The position numbers and the translations under genes are program-made. Below, one piece after another: positions 1-7,552 of a DNA stretch of 64,000 nucleotides. The stretch spans positions 1,921,501-1,985,500 of the forward strand of contig NZ_CP095848.1 of the NCBI RefSeq assembly GCF_023101345.1. The letters run 5' to 3'. How positions within the stretch are numbered: the first letter of the stretch is position 1; each line of letters begins with the position of its first letter. This DNA is from Hymenobacter sublimis (GTDB lineage: Bacteria; Bacteroidota; Bacteroidia; Cytophagales; Hymenobacteraceae). The notes below the pieces were generated by a model. That model was not told the origin of the DNA. It saw only the letters and a program-made list of their open reading frames with translations, and made no database searches.

Positions 1-87
1 ATATTCGCACGCTGATTGAACTAGCCGGCGCCTTCCCGCGCCCTTTCAATCCAGCAGAAATCGACTTTCACCTTAAGGAAGAACGCC
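1..87. other. 5' flank of infC, no assignable gene
   Basis: All three forward frames were read. Two close at TGA codons near bases 13-15 and 17-19, so the tail of an upstream gene (thrS is the usual neighbour) could end there, but too few codons are present to recognise it. The third frame stays open into infC and gives no recognisable protein. A purine-rich stretch AAGGAAG at 75-81 lies 6 bases before the proposed infC start and could serve as a ribosome-binding site. Confidence 0.4.
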
Positions 88-732
88 ATAGCTACCCCCA
101 ACCGCCGCTATATACCTCGTGCCCAGGTCGAGGAGCCGTTTAAAATCAACCAGAAGATTACGGCCCGTGAAGTGCGCCTCGTCGGCGACAATATCGAGCA
201 GGGCATCTATTCCATTGAACAGGCCCGTCGGTTTGCTCAGGAGCAGAACCTCGACCTCGTGGAAATTTCGCCCACGGCTGTGCCACCCGTGTGCCGCGTC
301 ATCGACTACTCGAAATTCAAGTACGAGCAGAAAAAGAAGACTCGGGAGCTGAAGGCTAAGCAAACGAAGGTAGTCATCAAGGAAATTCGTTTCGGACCCA
401 ATACCGATGACCACGACTTCGCCTTCAAGCTGAAGCACGCCCAGGAATTCCTGCGTGAAGGAGCCAAGATTAAGGCGTACGTGCATTTTGTGGGCCGTAG
501 CATTGTCTTCAAGGAGCGAGGCGAAATTCTATTGCTGAAATTTGCTCAGGCCCTTGAAGATCTTGGTAAAGTTGAGCAGCTACCCAAGCTAGAGGGCAAG
601 CGCATGTTCCTCTATCTGGCTCCCAAGGCCGCGGCTCCTACTAAAGTAGCCAAGCCCGCCGCTCCGAAAGAAGGCGGTAAGGAGCCCGCTAAAGAAGCCC
701 GCCCCGCTGCCGCCGATAAGGCAACCGAATAG
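88..732 (+). CDS. infC: Translation initiation factor IF-3, ATA start
   Basis: IF-3 binds the 30S subunit, keeps it free of 50S and checks start-codon pairing. The core (residues about 20-175) contains the typical blocks [51 protein letters not shown] and [20 protein letters not shown] Lys/Ala/Pro-rich tail of about 30 residues follows. The frame is open only from base 25 and holds no ATG, GTG or TTG before the GTG at 172, which lies inside the conserved N-terminal domain. Conserved sequence extends back to an ATA at 88, followed by codons for [12 protein letters not shown], so ATA is taken as the start. Non-AUG infC starts (AUU in E. coli) are known and let IF-3 repress its own synthesis. 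It is the first gene of infC-rpmI-rplT. The identity is firm; the start codon is an inference from the frame. Confidence 0.95.
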   Translation: MATPNRRYIPRAQVEEPFKINQKITAREVRLVGDNIEQGIYSIEQARRFAQEQNLDLVEISPTAVPPVCRVIDYSKFKYEQKKKTRELKAKQTKVVIKEIRFGPNTDDHDFAFKLKHAQEFLREGAKIKAYVHFVGRSIVFKERGEILLLKFAQALEDLGKVEQLPKLEGKRMFLYLAPKAAAPTKVAKPAAPKEGGKEPAKEARPAAADKATE

Positions 733-821
733 TTTACCCGGGGCTGCGGCCCCAATTTGAGCTGGCGCACCGGCCCTAGGCAGCCGACCGCCGCAGTTTT
801 TCACCTTTTATCACCACCACA

Positions 822-1016
822 ATGCCGAAAATGAAGACTAAGTCCGGCGCCAAAAAGCGTTTCACGCTGACCGGCACGGGCAAGATTAAGCGTAAGCATG
901 CCTTCAAAAGCCACATTCTGACCAAGAAGAGCACCAAGCAGAAGCGTAACTTGACGCACGTAACGCTGGTAAGCTCGGCAGATATGAACCGCGTAAAGGA
1001 CATGCTTACTCTCTAA
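822..1016 (+). CDS. rpmI: 50S ribosomal protein L35
   Basis: This 64-residue, very basic protein begins [14 protein letters not shown] and has the expected length and the [16 protein letters not shown] block of L35. It is a structural component of the large ribosomal subunit. It lies 89 bases after infC and upstream of rplT, the classical operon order. The 172 bases before rplT are AT-rich with repeated AATT-type motifs and no clear terminator, so co-transcription is likely. Confidence 0.98.
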   Translation: MPKMKTKSGAKKRFTLTGTGKIKRKHAFKSHILTKKSTKQKRNLTHVTLVSSADMNRVKDMLTL

Positions 1017-1188
1017 TTAGAAATTAGGAGTTAGAAACGAAACATGCCGTGGCCTCTCGTTAGGTGCTGGATGTATAGATTTCTTTAATTCTTTGATTTT
1101 TAATTTTAATTCTTTTCACCAGGCGTCCGGCTGAAATAAAAGCTGCGGTAAATAACTATCCGCCGCCGGCCGCCAAAAAAAACTGGTT

Positions 1189-1533
1189 ATGCCAAGAAGT
1201 GTAAACCACGTGGCCTCCCGCCACCGCCGGAAAAAAGTAATGCGTTTGGCGAAAGGCTATTATGGCCGTCGCAAAAACGTATGGACCGTTGCCAAAAACG
1301 CGGTTGAGAAAGGTCTGCTGTATGCCTACCGCGACCGGAAAGTTAAGAAGCGCGAGTTCCGCGCCCTCTGGATTCAGCGTATCAACGCTGGTGCCCGGGA
1401 GCATGGCCTGTCTTACTCGCAGTTCATGGGCGGCCTGAAAAAGGCTGGCATCGAGCTGAACCGCAAGGTGCTGGCCGACCTCGCCCTGAACCACCCCGAG
1501 GCTTTCAAAGGCATCGTGGAAAAAATCAAGTAG
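1189..1533 (+). CDS. rplT: 50S ribosomal protein L20
   Basis: The 114-residue sequence matches L20 from end to end: [19 protein letters not shown] at the N-terminus, then the [39 protein letters not shown] and [16 protein letters not shown] blocks. L20 nucleates early 50S assembly. In other bacteria it also represses the rpmI-rplT mRNA; no leader fold was worked out here. It is the last gene of the operon and is followed by a strong intrinsic terminator. Confidence 0.98.
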   Translation: MPRSVNHVASRHRRKKVMRLAKGYYGRRKNVWTVAKNAVEKGLLYAYRDRKVKKREFRALWIQRINAGAREHGLSYSQFMGGLKKAGIELNRKVLADLALNHPEAFKGIVEKIK

Positions 1534-1556
1534 TCCGTTTAGCTACGCTACTTACC

Positions 1557-1591
1557 AAAAGCGCCTGCTCGTATTCGAGCAGGCGCTTTTT
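1557..1591 (+). terminator. Intrinsic terminator of infC-rpmI-rplT
   Basis: Perfect 11-bp arms GCGCCTGCTCG and CGAGCAGGCGC with a TATT loop, flanked by AAAA and a run of five T. It begins 24 bases after the rplT stop. The A-stretch would let it act on the other strand as well. Confidence 0.93.
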
Positions 1592-1763
1592 GCATTTATA
1601 ATGTACAATATATGCCCTTCCTTTACAGGCTACTGCATAACTGAGCAACGCGCCCTAAATGCATAACAGCGCTGCTGCGCTGCCTAATGATGAGGGAAAA
1701 CTAGTATTGTTATAGCGCCCCCACATTTCCTAGTGAGCAAGCTTCAGTTGGCAGATGGAATCC

Positions 1764-2252
1764 TTAACTGGCTCCCTGTTGCTTGTCGCGTAATAGGTCG
1801 ATGATGAGCTGTTTGTCAGCTATAATGTCTTCTAATTCCTTGATGCGGCTGCGGCTCTGTTCTAATTCCTGCTGGCACGTGAGTAGAGTGGAAGAATAAG
1901 GGGTTGCTGCTTCCTGGGCTATAGTGAAGTGCTGGTCTGGGGAAACTAATAACTGCTCCCTGGCTAGCTGGGCTACGGCCTCTGGAGATTGTAGCGGAGC
2001 TAGCGGCTCCCCTTCGCCGGTAATCAGCCAGTGGCTATTGACTCGGGGAAATACCGCCAGTATTTTCTGAATAGTTTTTAAAGTCACCCCGCTTTGCTTG
2101 GGCCCGGTGAAGCCATTTAAAGTTTGGGGTTTCATATCCAACTTAGCTGCGAAAGCCGAAGGCTTGAGTCGCAGGAGGTCCATAAGTTGCAGCAACCGCT
2201 TTCCAAAAGGCTCAGACGGACTGGTAGTTATGGGATGAGGAGCGGGGGGCAT
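1764..2252 (-). CDS. XRE-type phage-repressor-like regulator
   Basis: This 162-residue protein has an N-terminal helix-turn-helix of the XRE/Cro type (residues about 15-75: FGKRLLQLMDLLRLKPSAFA, then a recognition-helix-like segment, then VTLKTIQKILAVFPRVNSHW). The WLITGEGEP stretch after the HTH is typical of Bacteroidetes repressors of this group. The C-terminus (about 125-160) is a charged coiled coil suited to dimerisation. It is transcribed divergently from a two-gene unit across a 50-bp palindrome and probably represses one or both promoters. It lacks a LexA-like peptidase domain. The repressor family is clear; the target is inferred from position. Confidence 0.85.
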   Translation of the reverse strand: MPPAPHPITTSPSEPFGKRLLQLMDLLRLKPSAFAAKLDMKPQTLNGFTGPKQSGVTLKTIQKILAVFPRVNSHWLITGEGEPLAPLQSPEAVAQLAREQLLVSPDQHFTIAQEAATPYSSTLLTCQQELEQSRSRIKELEDIIADKQLIIDLLRDKQQGAS

Positions 2253-2284
2253 GCGGGAAAGTGTAGGCGCTTTTTGGAGGAGTT

Positions 2285-2334
2285 AATATTTAAGGTAAAT
2301 TGCGTATGTGATTAAGCTTTTTACCTTAAATATT
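2285..2334. promoter_or_regulatory. 50-bp palindrome, probable XRE operator
   Basis: Two perfect 15-base inverted arms, AATATTTAAGGTAAA at 2285-2299 and TTTACCTTAAATATT at 2320-2334, are separated by 20 bases. The site lies between the XRE gene (start 2252) and the divergent unknown gene (start 2361), where a shared operator is expected. The AT-rich arms and their distance suit two dimers or a tetramer of the repressor. Function is inferred from symmetry and location only. Confidence 0.7.
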
Positions 2335-2360
2335 GGGAAAACCTACAAAATATTGTGTAA

Positions 2361-2678
2361 ATGGAGCGCTTGCCAGCATCTAATTCCTCCAAGAAAGTGC
2401 GGTCTATGCGCTTGCCCGACGAGGGAAACCCTTTGTGGATAGCTTACCAACAATTATCCCGGGCGCAGCAAAGGTCCTTCAAAGACGCTGTGCAGGAGCA
2501 CGGGTTTACTTTTAACACCTTTTTGCACGACACCGCTCTGGGCCGGCCCCTAGATTTGGTGCCGTTCGGCCGGCTAGATTTTTACTCTAGCTTCTTTCAG
2601 GTAGTGAAAAGCGAGCAGGACTTGTTTGCCGTAGCCCGGCTGGAGCGTAGTCAAGCAATACCACACCGCTCACTTTAG
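2361..2678 (+). CDS. Unknown small protein, first gene of XRE-controlled unit
   Basis: I do not recognise this 105-residue protein. It is soluble, without a signal peptide or membrane segment. It has a basic N-terminus and aromatic patches such as FTFNTFLH and RLDFYSSFFQVV. The ATG at 2361 directly follows the palindrome region; an internal ATG at 2409 (MRLPDEGNP) is a possible alternative start. The next gene starts 6 bases after the stop, so the two are probably co-translated. The layout (repressor, operator, two small genes) resembles mobile or phage-like regulatory modules, but no phage function can be claimed. Confidence 0.6.
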   Translation: MERLPASNSSKKVRSMRLPDEGNPLWIAYQQLSRAQQRSFKDAVQEHGFTFNTFLHDTALGRPLDLVPFGRLDFYSSFFQVVKSEQDLFAVARLERSQAIPHRSL

Positions 2679-2683
2679 TTGCT

Positions 2684-2938
2684 GTGAAACGATTCAAAAG
2701 TAAACGTTACAGCGTGAAGGACGCTTTAGCCATTGTGTTTGGGTCACCTCCGTTTGATAAGGAGTATCCCACTAAGGATATTCAGCGGGTCTTGAGTAAG
2801 CTGCTCGGCCGAGATTTAGCCGAGAAGGAGGTGCTATCCGCCTTGCAGCAAGTGCCTTTTGCAGCTGCTCACCAGCGCAAGAAAAATAAATTTCTGACAT
2901 GGCAATTCACCCACGTGAATACTACCCAACATAGATAA
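2684..2938 (+). CDS. Unknown small basic protein, second gene of XRE-controlled unit
   Basis: This 84-residue protein starts at a GTG 6 bases after the preceding stop. It is basic (MKRFKSKRYSVKDALAIVFG at the start, HQRKKNKF near the end). The predicted helices KDIQRVLSKLLGR and EKEVLSALQQV resemble a small winged-helix or nucleic-acid-binding fold, but I cannot assign a family. A strong hairpin terminator about 110 bases downstream suggests the unit ends here. Confidence 0.55.
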   Translation: MKRFKSKRYSVKDALAIVFGSPPFDKEYPTKDIQRVLSKLLGRDLAEKEVLSALQQVPFAAAHQRKKNKFLTWQFTHVNTTQHR

Positions 2939-3044
2939 TTGATCAAGGAGCGCTTTGATTGGTTATGTCTCCTTGTTTTATAATTACAGTAGAATACCAT
3001 AGAGTGTATTATAAAAACAAGTAAATGTGAATTATACTAAGTGC

Positions 3045-3075
3045 AAACGTGCTGGGCATTCTCAGCACGTTTTTT
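3045..3075 (+). terminator. Intrinsic terminator downstream of the two-gene unit
   Basis: Ten-base arms AAACGTGCTG (3045-3054) and CAGCACGTTT (3063-3072) with an 8-base loop are followed by further T residues. The rest of the 2939-3252 gap is AT-rich and shows no other convincing feature. Confidence 0.85.
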
Positions 3076-3252
3076 ATTTAGCCCGATCTGTAAATTCGAG
3101 TTATAACAATAAGCAGCAATTAATTAAACAGTATAGCTAGGTAAAGTATTTTAAAGTAGTAACAACTACCTCCACGAAGGAATTAATAAGAACTCTATTT
3201 CTAACTATTAAGTGAGGTGAATGTGGGGTACTATCTCCAGCTGCTGATAGGG

Positions 3253-3558
3253 TTAAAAGCGGGAATTATCTGGCATCATGGCGCTAAATGTGCAGAGCAA
3301 CGTGGTATACACCAGCAGCCACATGTTGTACCCCTCTAAATGGTCGCGGAGGTTCTTGATGGACTTTTGTTGCAGCTTCAGTTGGAGTAGGCGGAAACGT
3401 TGCTCAACCGTGAGCTGGTCCGCGGATAGAAGGCTTAAATCTTGGATAGTAGATGAGAGGATTTCCAGTAAGGCCTCTCTTCCCGATGCAGTACTTTGGC
3501 CGACAAAAGCCAGGCGCTCCTGGTTGTATCGAAAGCGGGTGCGGACCTCTTGGGTCAT
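3253..3558 (-). CDS. Unknown small protein with C-terminal membrane segment
   Basis: The protein from the internal ATG (MTQEVRTRFRYNQERLAF) is 101 residues. It has a long charged, helical middle (REALLEILSSTIQDLSLL, LTVEQRFRLLQLKLQQKS) that could form a coiled coil, and a hydrophobic stretch YNMWLLVYTTLLCTFSAMM near the C-terminus that could span the membrane. The frame can be extended upstream to 3609, which would add a second hydrophobic segment. No family is recognised. It lies 87 bases downstream of the STAS-like gene on the same strand. Confidence 0.45.
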   Translation of the reverse strand: MTQEVRTRFRYNQERLAFVGQSTASGREALLEILSSTIQDLSLLSADQLTVEQRFRLLQLKLQQKSIKNLRDHLEGYNMWLLVYTTLLCTFSAMMPDNSRF

Positions 3559-3645
3559 GGAGTTCGTAATAAAAAAGTAGAGTATCGTAGAAGGGAGCAA
3601 CTTGCTCAATAACTATGCCCGCGGGCGGTTGGTGCTGAGAATACG

Positions 3646-4044
3646 TCAACTACAGGCCCAGGCGCGGGCAGCAGGCAAATCGGCAAAGCGCTTGAACTCA
3701 ATGTTGAGTATGTGGACTGGGGTAGTATAAGCGTCCTCAATGAGGACGCGGTTGAGTAAATCCTCGGACTCAACCACAGCTAGGCGACGCAAGCCGCCGG
3801 CCGATAAAGCGGGCATAATTTCTGTAGCTATCCAAGCCAGATCCTCGGCGTTGAGCGGGCCGAGCCGGCGGTCATCCGCTATCCAATTCTCTATTCGGTG
3901 CTGCTGAACAAAGCCTAGGCCCTGTAAAATTGCCTCGCGGAAGCCTTCACTGTTGACATGGTCGCTCCAGACTGCTTCCAGGGTATGACAGCCAGCCTTC
4001 TGCAGATAGAAGGTAACAAACGCAGATGTCGCAAGTAGTACCAT
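3646..4044 (-). CDS. STAS/SEC14-like single-domain protein
   Basis: The 132-residue protein resembles the short STAS/SEC14-like proteins common in Hymenobacter: an N-terminal strand region, WSDHVNSEGFREAILQGL, then ENWIADDRRLGPLNAEDLAW, EIMPALSAGGLRRLAVVESE and a C-terminal FADLPAARAWA helix. In STAS proteins an alternating alpha/beta fold binds partner proteins or ligands. No phosphorylatable Ser motif is clear. Partners are unknown; the adjacent small membrane protein is a candidate only by position. The family call rests on remembered resemblance and is moderate. Confidence 0.6.
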   Translation of the reverse strand: MVLLATSAFVTFYLQKAGCHTLEAVWSDHVNSEGFREAILQGLGFVQQHRIENWIADDRRLGPLNAEDLAWIATEIMPALSAGGLRRLAVVESEDLLNRVLIEDAYTTPVHILNIEFKRFADLPAARAWACS

Positions 4045-4727
4045 TACGCTAGGAGCAGAGCATCAAATTCAACCAGTTGTACCATACCGCTGTTGCTTAG
4101 ATCTGTGCAGCGCCCGGCCATGGCCGGTTGTGGGCCACTAGTACCGCCACTGTGATGTGAAGGACTAATGAGGATACATTTAAGCATAGTATCGCCCCAT
4201 GGATTGTCAATTTCCGGCATTTGTGTGAGAAATCTAAGTATTTTCCGTGTGGTCAGCTCGCCAGAAAGAATTTTGTCCTAGCAGTATCCGCCCAAAATAC
4301 CAGCACTGAATGCCTCATAAACAACTAAGGCGAACAGTAACGGGCATATTAGTTTGTTCGACTCTTATTTTCCAACTAGTGCCGCGTTCTAGAGGAAAGA
4401 ATAGGTAGGATAGCGAAAGAACGATGAAATCCCCACGCTAAAAAGTGGTTGAATAACGCCTTGGCACAGGTCTATTCCGATTCGCATACCTAGGCCCAAG
4501 CCGACGAATAGACTTAGCAAAACGTGACACGTTGCTGCAATAGTGACCATATGAGCGTTATAATTGTTGTTACAGCTTGAAATAGCAGTAGCCGTATTGA
4601 TAGGCAAGCTTGAGCAGCTTCTGGGTACTAGCTTTAGTAAGTAGAGTCATCAATAATTAGGCACAAGAAAATAGCAGAACGGAAATATAAGGTTGTGATA
4701 AAACTGTGATAAAAAAGTAACGGGCAT
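4045..4727. other. Long gap without a convincing gene
   Basis: This roughly 680-base stretch is AT-richer than its surroundings. The only frame of note, on the minus strand at about 4389-4607, would encode a 72-residue peptide with one hydrophobic segment. It lacks a clear start context or recognisable relatives, so it is not called as a gene. It may be decayed accessory DNA. Confidence 0.5.
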
Positions 4728-4762
4728 AAAAAAACGGCCCTCCTATACCGGAAAAGCCGTTT
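4728..4762 (-). terminator. Terminator downstream of tRNA-Met
   Basis: On the minus strand, AAACGGC pairs with GCCGTTT across a 17-base loop and is followed by a T-run. It starts 8 bases after the tRNA 3' end and fits an intrinsic terminator for this single-tRNA transcript. Confidence 0.8.
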
Positions 4763-4769
4763 CTATATG

Positions 4770-4843
4770 TAGCGGGGACGAGAGTTGAACTCGTGACCTC
4801 AGGGTTATGAATCCTGTGCTCTAACCAACTGAGCTACCCCGCC
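4770..4843 (-). tRNA. tRNA-Met (anticodon CAT)
   Basis: The minus strand folds as a complete cloverleaf: acceptor GGCGGGG with CCCCGCT, D-arm GCTC/GAGC, anticodon loop TTCATAA with CAT, T-arm ACGAG/CTCGT with loop TTCAACT, and discriminator A. CCA is not encoded. The acceptor ends in a G1-U72 wobble, and the anticodon stem has an A31-C39 mismatch. It lacks the three G-C pairs in the anticodon stem expected of the initiator, so it is probably the elongator tRNA. Confidence 0.95.
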
Positions 4844-4859
4844 GTCTTTTTTGCTGGTG

Positions 4860-4891
4860 CAAAGGTAAGGACAATATTTAACCTGATGCAA
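4860..4891 (-). promoter_or_regulatory. Bacteroidetes-type promoter of tRNA-Met
   Basis: On the minus strand TACCTTTG (4860-4867) matches the Bacteroidetes -7 consensus TAnnTTTG. A TTG (4889-4891) lies 21 bases further upstream, the expected -33 spacing. The -7 box ends 16 bases before the tRNA. Confidence 0.8.
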
Positions 4892-4983
4892 GCATTGCGC
4901 AAAAAAAAAACCCGTGTATATTGGCTCCCGGGCCACTTTTGCCGAGGAGGTGGCCTCACTAAATTCTTTACACTGTTTTGCTT

Positions 4984-5394
4984 ATGCCCCTTTCTGCCAC
5001 TCGTCTCAAGCACCGTTTTACGGTCGAATACCCCATTAATGCTTCCCCTAAAATCTTGTATCCCTACCTGGCTTCGGCATCGGGCCTGTCACACTGGTTC
5101 TGCCAAGATGTTCGTATTGATGCCGGCCGCTACAATTTCATCTGGGATAATCAGCCGCACTACGCAGAAATGGCTTCCCATCGAACCAACCGCTCGGTGC
5201 GGTTCGTATTCTTGGATGAGAACAAGCGGCACGCGCCCGATGCCAATTACTTGGATTTTCTCGTTGACGAGTCGCAATTGACCCAAGAAGTGTACCTGCG
5301 TATCGTGGACTACTCGGAGGAGACAGATACGGTTGAGCTGCAGGAAATGTGGGATAGTCTGATTCAGAAGTTGCGGGAACAGGTAGGAGGGTAG
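4984..5394 (+). CDS. START-like domain protein
   Basis: This 136-residue protein has the layout of the Bacteroidetes START-like (Bet v 1/AHSA-type helix-grip) family: an N-terminal strand RFTVEYPINASPKILYPYL, ASGLSHWFCQDVRIDAGRY, a strand NRSVRFVFLD and a C-terminal helix ELQEMWDSLIQKLREQ. Such folds form a hydrophobic cavity for small ligands or lipids; the ligand here is unknown. The ATG at 4984 is chosen because conserved sequence starts shortly after it. An in-frame TTG lies two codons upstream. Confidence 0.75.
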   Translation: MPLSATRLKHRFTVEYPINASPKILYPYLASASGLSHWFCQDVRIDAGRYNFIWDNQPHYAEMASHRTNRSVRFVFLDENKRHAPDANYLDFLVDESQLTQEVYLRIVDYSEETDTVELQEMWDSLIQKLREQVGG

Positions 5395-5513
5395 AGGACG
5401 TTTGGCTGATTACCGGGGAGCAGACGCGAAACGAGCCGTATCTTCGTTTCCCGTTTGCTCTTTTCTTTTTCCCTCTTGGAAGCCTGCTGGGCATGGTTGG
5501 GCTTCGCTTTTTT

Positions 5514-6947
5514 ATGAAAAAACTCGATAAGCTTATTCTACAAGCTTTTGCTGGGCCGTTCTTCCTCACGTTTGCGGTGGTGCAGTTCATTTTCCTCATG
5601 CAGTTCATGATGAAATACATGGACGACCTAGTAGGCAAAGACCTGGGGCTGGGGGTTATAGCACAGTTGCTATTTTACTTCAGCGTGCTCATTGTGCCCA
5701 TATCCCTGCCTTTGGCCGTGTTGCTATCCTCGCTCATGACCTTCGGAACCCTGGGGGAGCACCATGAGCTAACGGCCATCAAAACGGCAGGAATTTCTCT
5801 TACCCGCATCCTGCGGCCGGTACTGCTGGTGAGCATGCTGCTAGCCGGCGGAGCTTTCTGGTTTAACAATACCATTGTGCCCCTGGCAAACCTGGAGGCC
5901 TATAGCCTGCTCTGGGACGTTCGCCAGCAGAAGTTGGCGCTGGATATTCGCGAAGGGGTTTTCTACAATGGTATTCCGGGCTACACCATCAAGGTAAATC
6001 AGAAGTTGGGGGAGAATGGCGACATTCTCAAAGGGGTAATGATTTATGATCATACCCAAAGCTCTGGCTCCATGCGGGTAATTCTGGCCGACTCCGGGCG
6101 CATGTTTACGCGTTTCGGCGGGCAGTATCTGGGGTTGGAACTGTTTCGGGGGCGCATGTACGTAGAGCAGCCAAGCACGGATAACCGCAACGGCGCCAAC
6201 TTCGTCCGGCAGAATTTCGGCCGTAACCTGATTACCTTTTCGCTGTCCTCTTTCGGGCTTGACCGCACAAAAACGGAGCTGTTCGCCGCCAACAAGATGA
6301 TGCTGAACCTGGACCAACTGGCGCACTTCACAGATTCTTTGCACCAGCGCGTGCGCATCGAGCGGGTGCAGCTGATCACGCAGCTCAACCCATACTACAC
6401 TTACCTGCGCTTTGACACCACCGGCCAAGCCGCCGCGTTGCGCGTGCAAAACTGGAAGGTTTCTCCCGCCGAGCTCCGCCCCGTTAGCCTCAATATTACC
6501 CAGCAGGCCGCAAACCGGGCCCGCAATGTGCGCTCCTTCCTCGGCACGTCGGCTGAGCGGCTAACCAACCTGAGCAAGGAAACGGCCAACTACCGCATTG
6601 AAAGCTTCAAGAAGTTTACTCAGTCGGCCGCTATTCTGCTCATGTTTTTGATTGGGGCTCCGTTGGGCGCCATCATCAAGAAGGGTGGCCTGGGAGTGCC
6701 GATTCTTGTTTCCATCGTCTTCTTTATTATTTACTACGTCCTTTCCATCATGGGCGAGAAATACGGCCGCGAAATGGTAATGCCCGTGGGCCCAGGCATG
6801 TGGCTAGCTACTAGCTTGCTGCTACCGGTTGGCCTGTTCTTCCTGTACCAAGCGCGCCACGACTCCGGATTACTGGATATTAAGTGGGCTCAACTGCTGC
6901 CCAATTGGTTGCGGTGGCCATTACGCGGCTATAAGAAAGTAAGCTAG
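5514..6947 (+). CDS. LptF/LptG-family permease (YjgP/YjgQ)
   Basis: LptF/LptG proteins form the inner-membrane part of the ABC machine that extracts lipopolysaccharide and passes it to the periplasmic bridge. The 477-residue protein has the expected architecture: an N-terminal helix block (KLDKLILQAFAGPFFLTF onwards, about residues 1-130), a long periplasmic beta-rich domain (about 140-385), and three C-terminal membrane helices (AAILLMFLIGAPLGAIIKKG and following). The conserved GAPLGAIIKKGGLG motif is present. ATG 5514 (MKKLDKL) is preferred; an upstream ATG at 5493 adds seven residues. No lpt neighbour is present, and LptF cannot be told from LptG. Confidence 0.9.
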   Translation: MKKLDKLILQAFAGPFFLTFAVVQFIFLMQFMMKYMDDLVGKDLGLGVIAQLLFYFSVLIVPISLPLAVLLSSLMTFGTLGEHHELTAIKTAGISLTRILRPVLLVSMLLAGGAFWFNNTIVPLANLEAYSLLWDVRQQKLALDIREGVFYNGIPGYTIKVNQKLGENGDILKGVMIYDHTQSSGSMRVILADSGRMFTRFGGQYLGLELFRGRMYVEQPSTDNRNGANFVRQNFGRNLITFSLSSFGLDRTKTELFAANKMMLNLDQLAHFTDSLHQRVRIERVQLITQLNPYYTYLRFDTTGQAAALRVQNWKVSPAELRPVSLNITQQAANRARNVRSFLGTSAERLTNLSKETANYRIESFKKFTQSAAILLMFLIGAPLGAIIKKGGLGVPILVSIVFFIIYYVLSIMGEKYGREMVMPVGPGMWLATSLLLPVGLFFLYQARHDSGLLDIKWAQLLPNWLRWPLRGYKKVS

Positions 6948-7005
6948 CGAACGAAGGCTTGCCGCGAGTGCCAGATATTTTCGACATTTTCTCGGAGTAA
7001 AAGCC

Positions 7006-7013
7006 TACCTTTG
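7006..7013 (+). promoter_or_regulatory. -7 promoter box of rpsO
   Basis: TACCTTTG matches TAnnTTTG and lies 69 bases upstream of the rpsO ATG, leaving a leader that could hold an S15 autoregulatory fold. A T-rich stretch about 20 bases upstream is a poor but possible -33 region. Confidence 0.65.
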
Positions 7014-7082
7014 CGGCCACCCCGAAGTGCGGGGTGAATTCTCTTTTCATTTTTAATCTAAGACGGGGAAACCTATCTGCCG

Positions 7083-7358
7083 ATGAAACTCACTACTGAA
7101 GCAAAACAGGCCATTTTCGAGAAAAACAGCCTGCAGAAGTCCGCTAACGACACCGGTTCGGCCGAGTCGCAGATTGCTCTGTTCACGACCCGCATCACGC
7201 ACCTGACGGAGCACCTGAAAGTTAACAAGAAGGACTACTCGACCCGTCTGGGTCTGCTGAAGCTTGTTGGTAAGCGTCGCCGGATGCTGGACTACCTCCA
7301 GCACCGCGAAATCAACCGCTACCGCGCCATCATCAAGGAACTGGGCATTCGCAAGTAA
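7083..7358 (+). CDS. rpsO: 30S ribosomal protein S15
   Basis: The 91-residue protein shows the S15 signature: [20 protein letters not shown], then [30 protein letters not shown] and [13 protein letters not shown]15 binds 16S rRNA at the central-domain three-way junction during early 30S assembly. A -7 box lies upstream and a terminator downstream. The rpsO-pnp neighbourhood is conserved across many bacteria. Confidence 0.98.
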   Translation: MKLTTEAKQAIFEKNSLQKSANDTGSAESQIALFTTRITHLTEHLKVNKKDYSTRLGLLKLVGKRRRMLDYLQHREINRYRAIIKELGIRK

Positions 7359-7370
7359 GCCCACGGTCCG

Positions 7371-7414
7371 GAGCAGGGAGCCTTTCCACTGGGGAGGTTC
7401 CCTGCTCTTTTTTT
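7371..7414 (+). terminator. Intrinsic terminator of rpsO
   Basis: Nine-base perfect arms GAGCAGGGA and TCCCTGCTC enclose an inner imperfect stem, followed by seven T. It begins 12 bases after the rpsO stop and separates rpsO from pnp. Confidence 0.9.
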
Positions 7415-7552
7415 GTCCGAAGCCGGCTGCATTATTCCGCCGGTTTCGTTGTTTACTCCCCCGAAGGATATTTCTTCAGAGCAAAGTAGGGCTACTGCTG
7501 GCCCTATTTTTACGGCTGCTCGCCCGCTGTCGCTTTCTTAAGCAACCCTAAG

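Noticed and set aside
1..24. Possible end of thrS upstream of infC
   Set aside because: Only a few codons precede the stop codons and none match a known ThrRS C-terminus, so no gene is called.
1764..4044. Prophage remnant
   Set aside because: Only a repressor-like gene and small unknowns are present; no integrase, structural, lysis or packaging genes and no attachment-site duplication were seen beside the tRNA.
4389..4607. 72-codon minus-strand frame with a hydrophobic stretch
   Set aside because: No recognisable relatives, unusual composition and no promoter or neighbour support; noted only as part of a gap.
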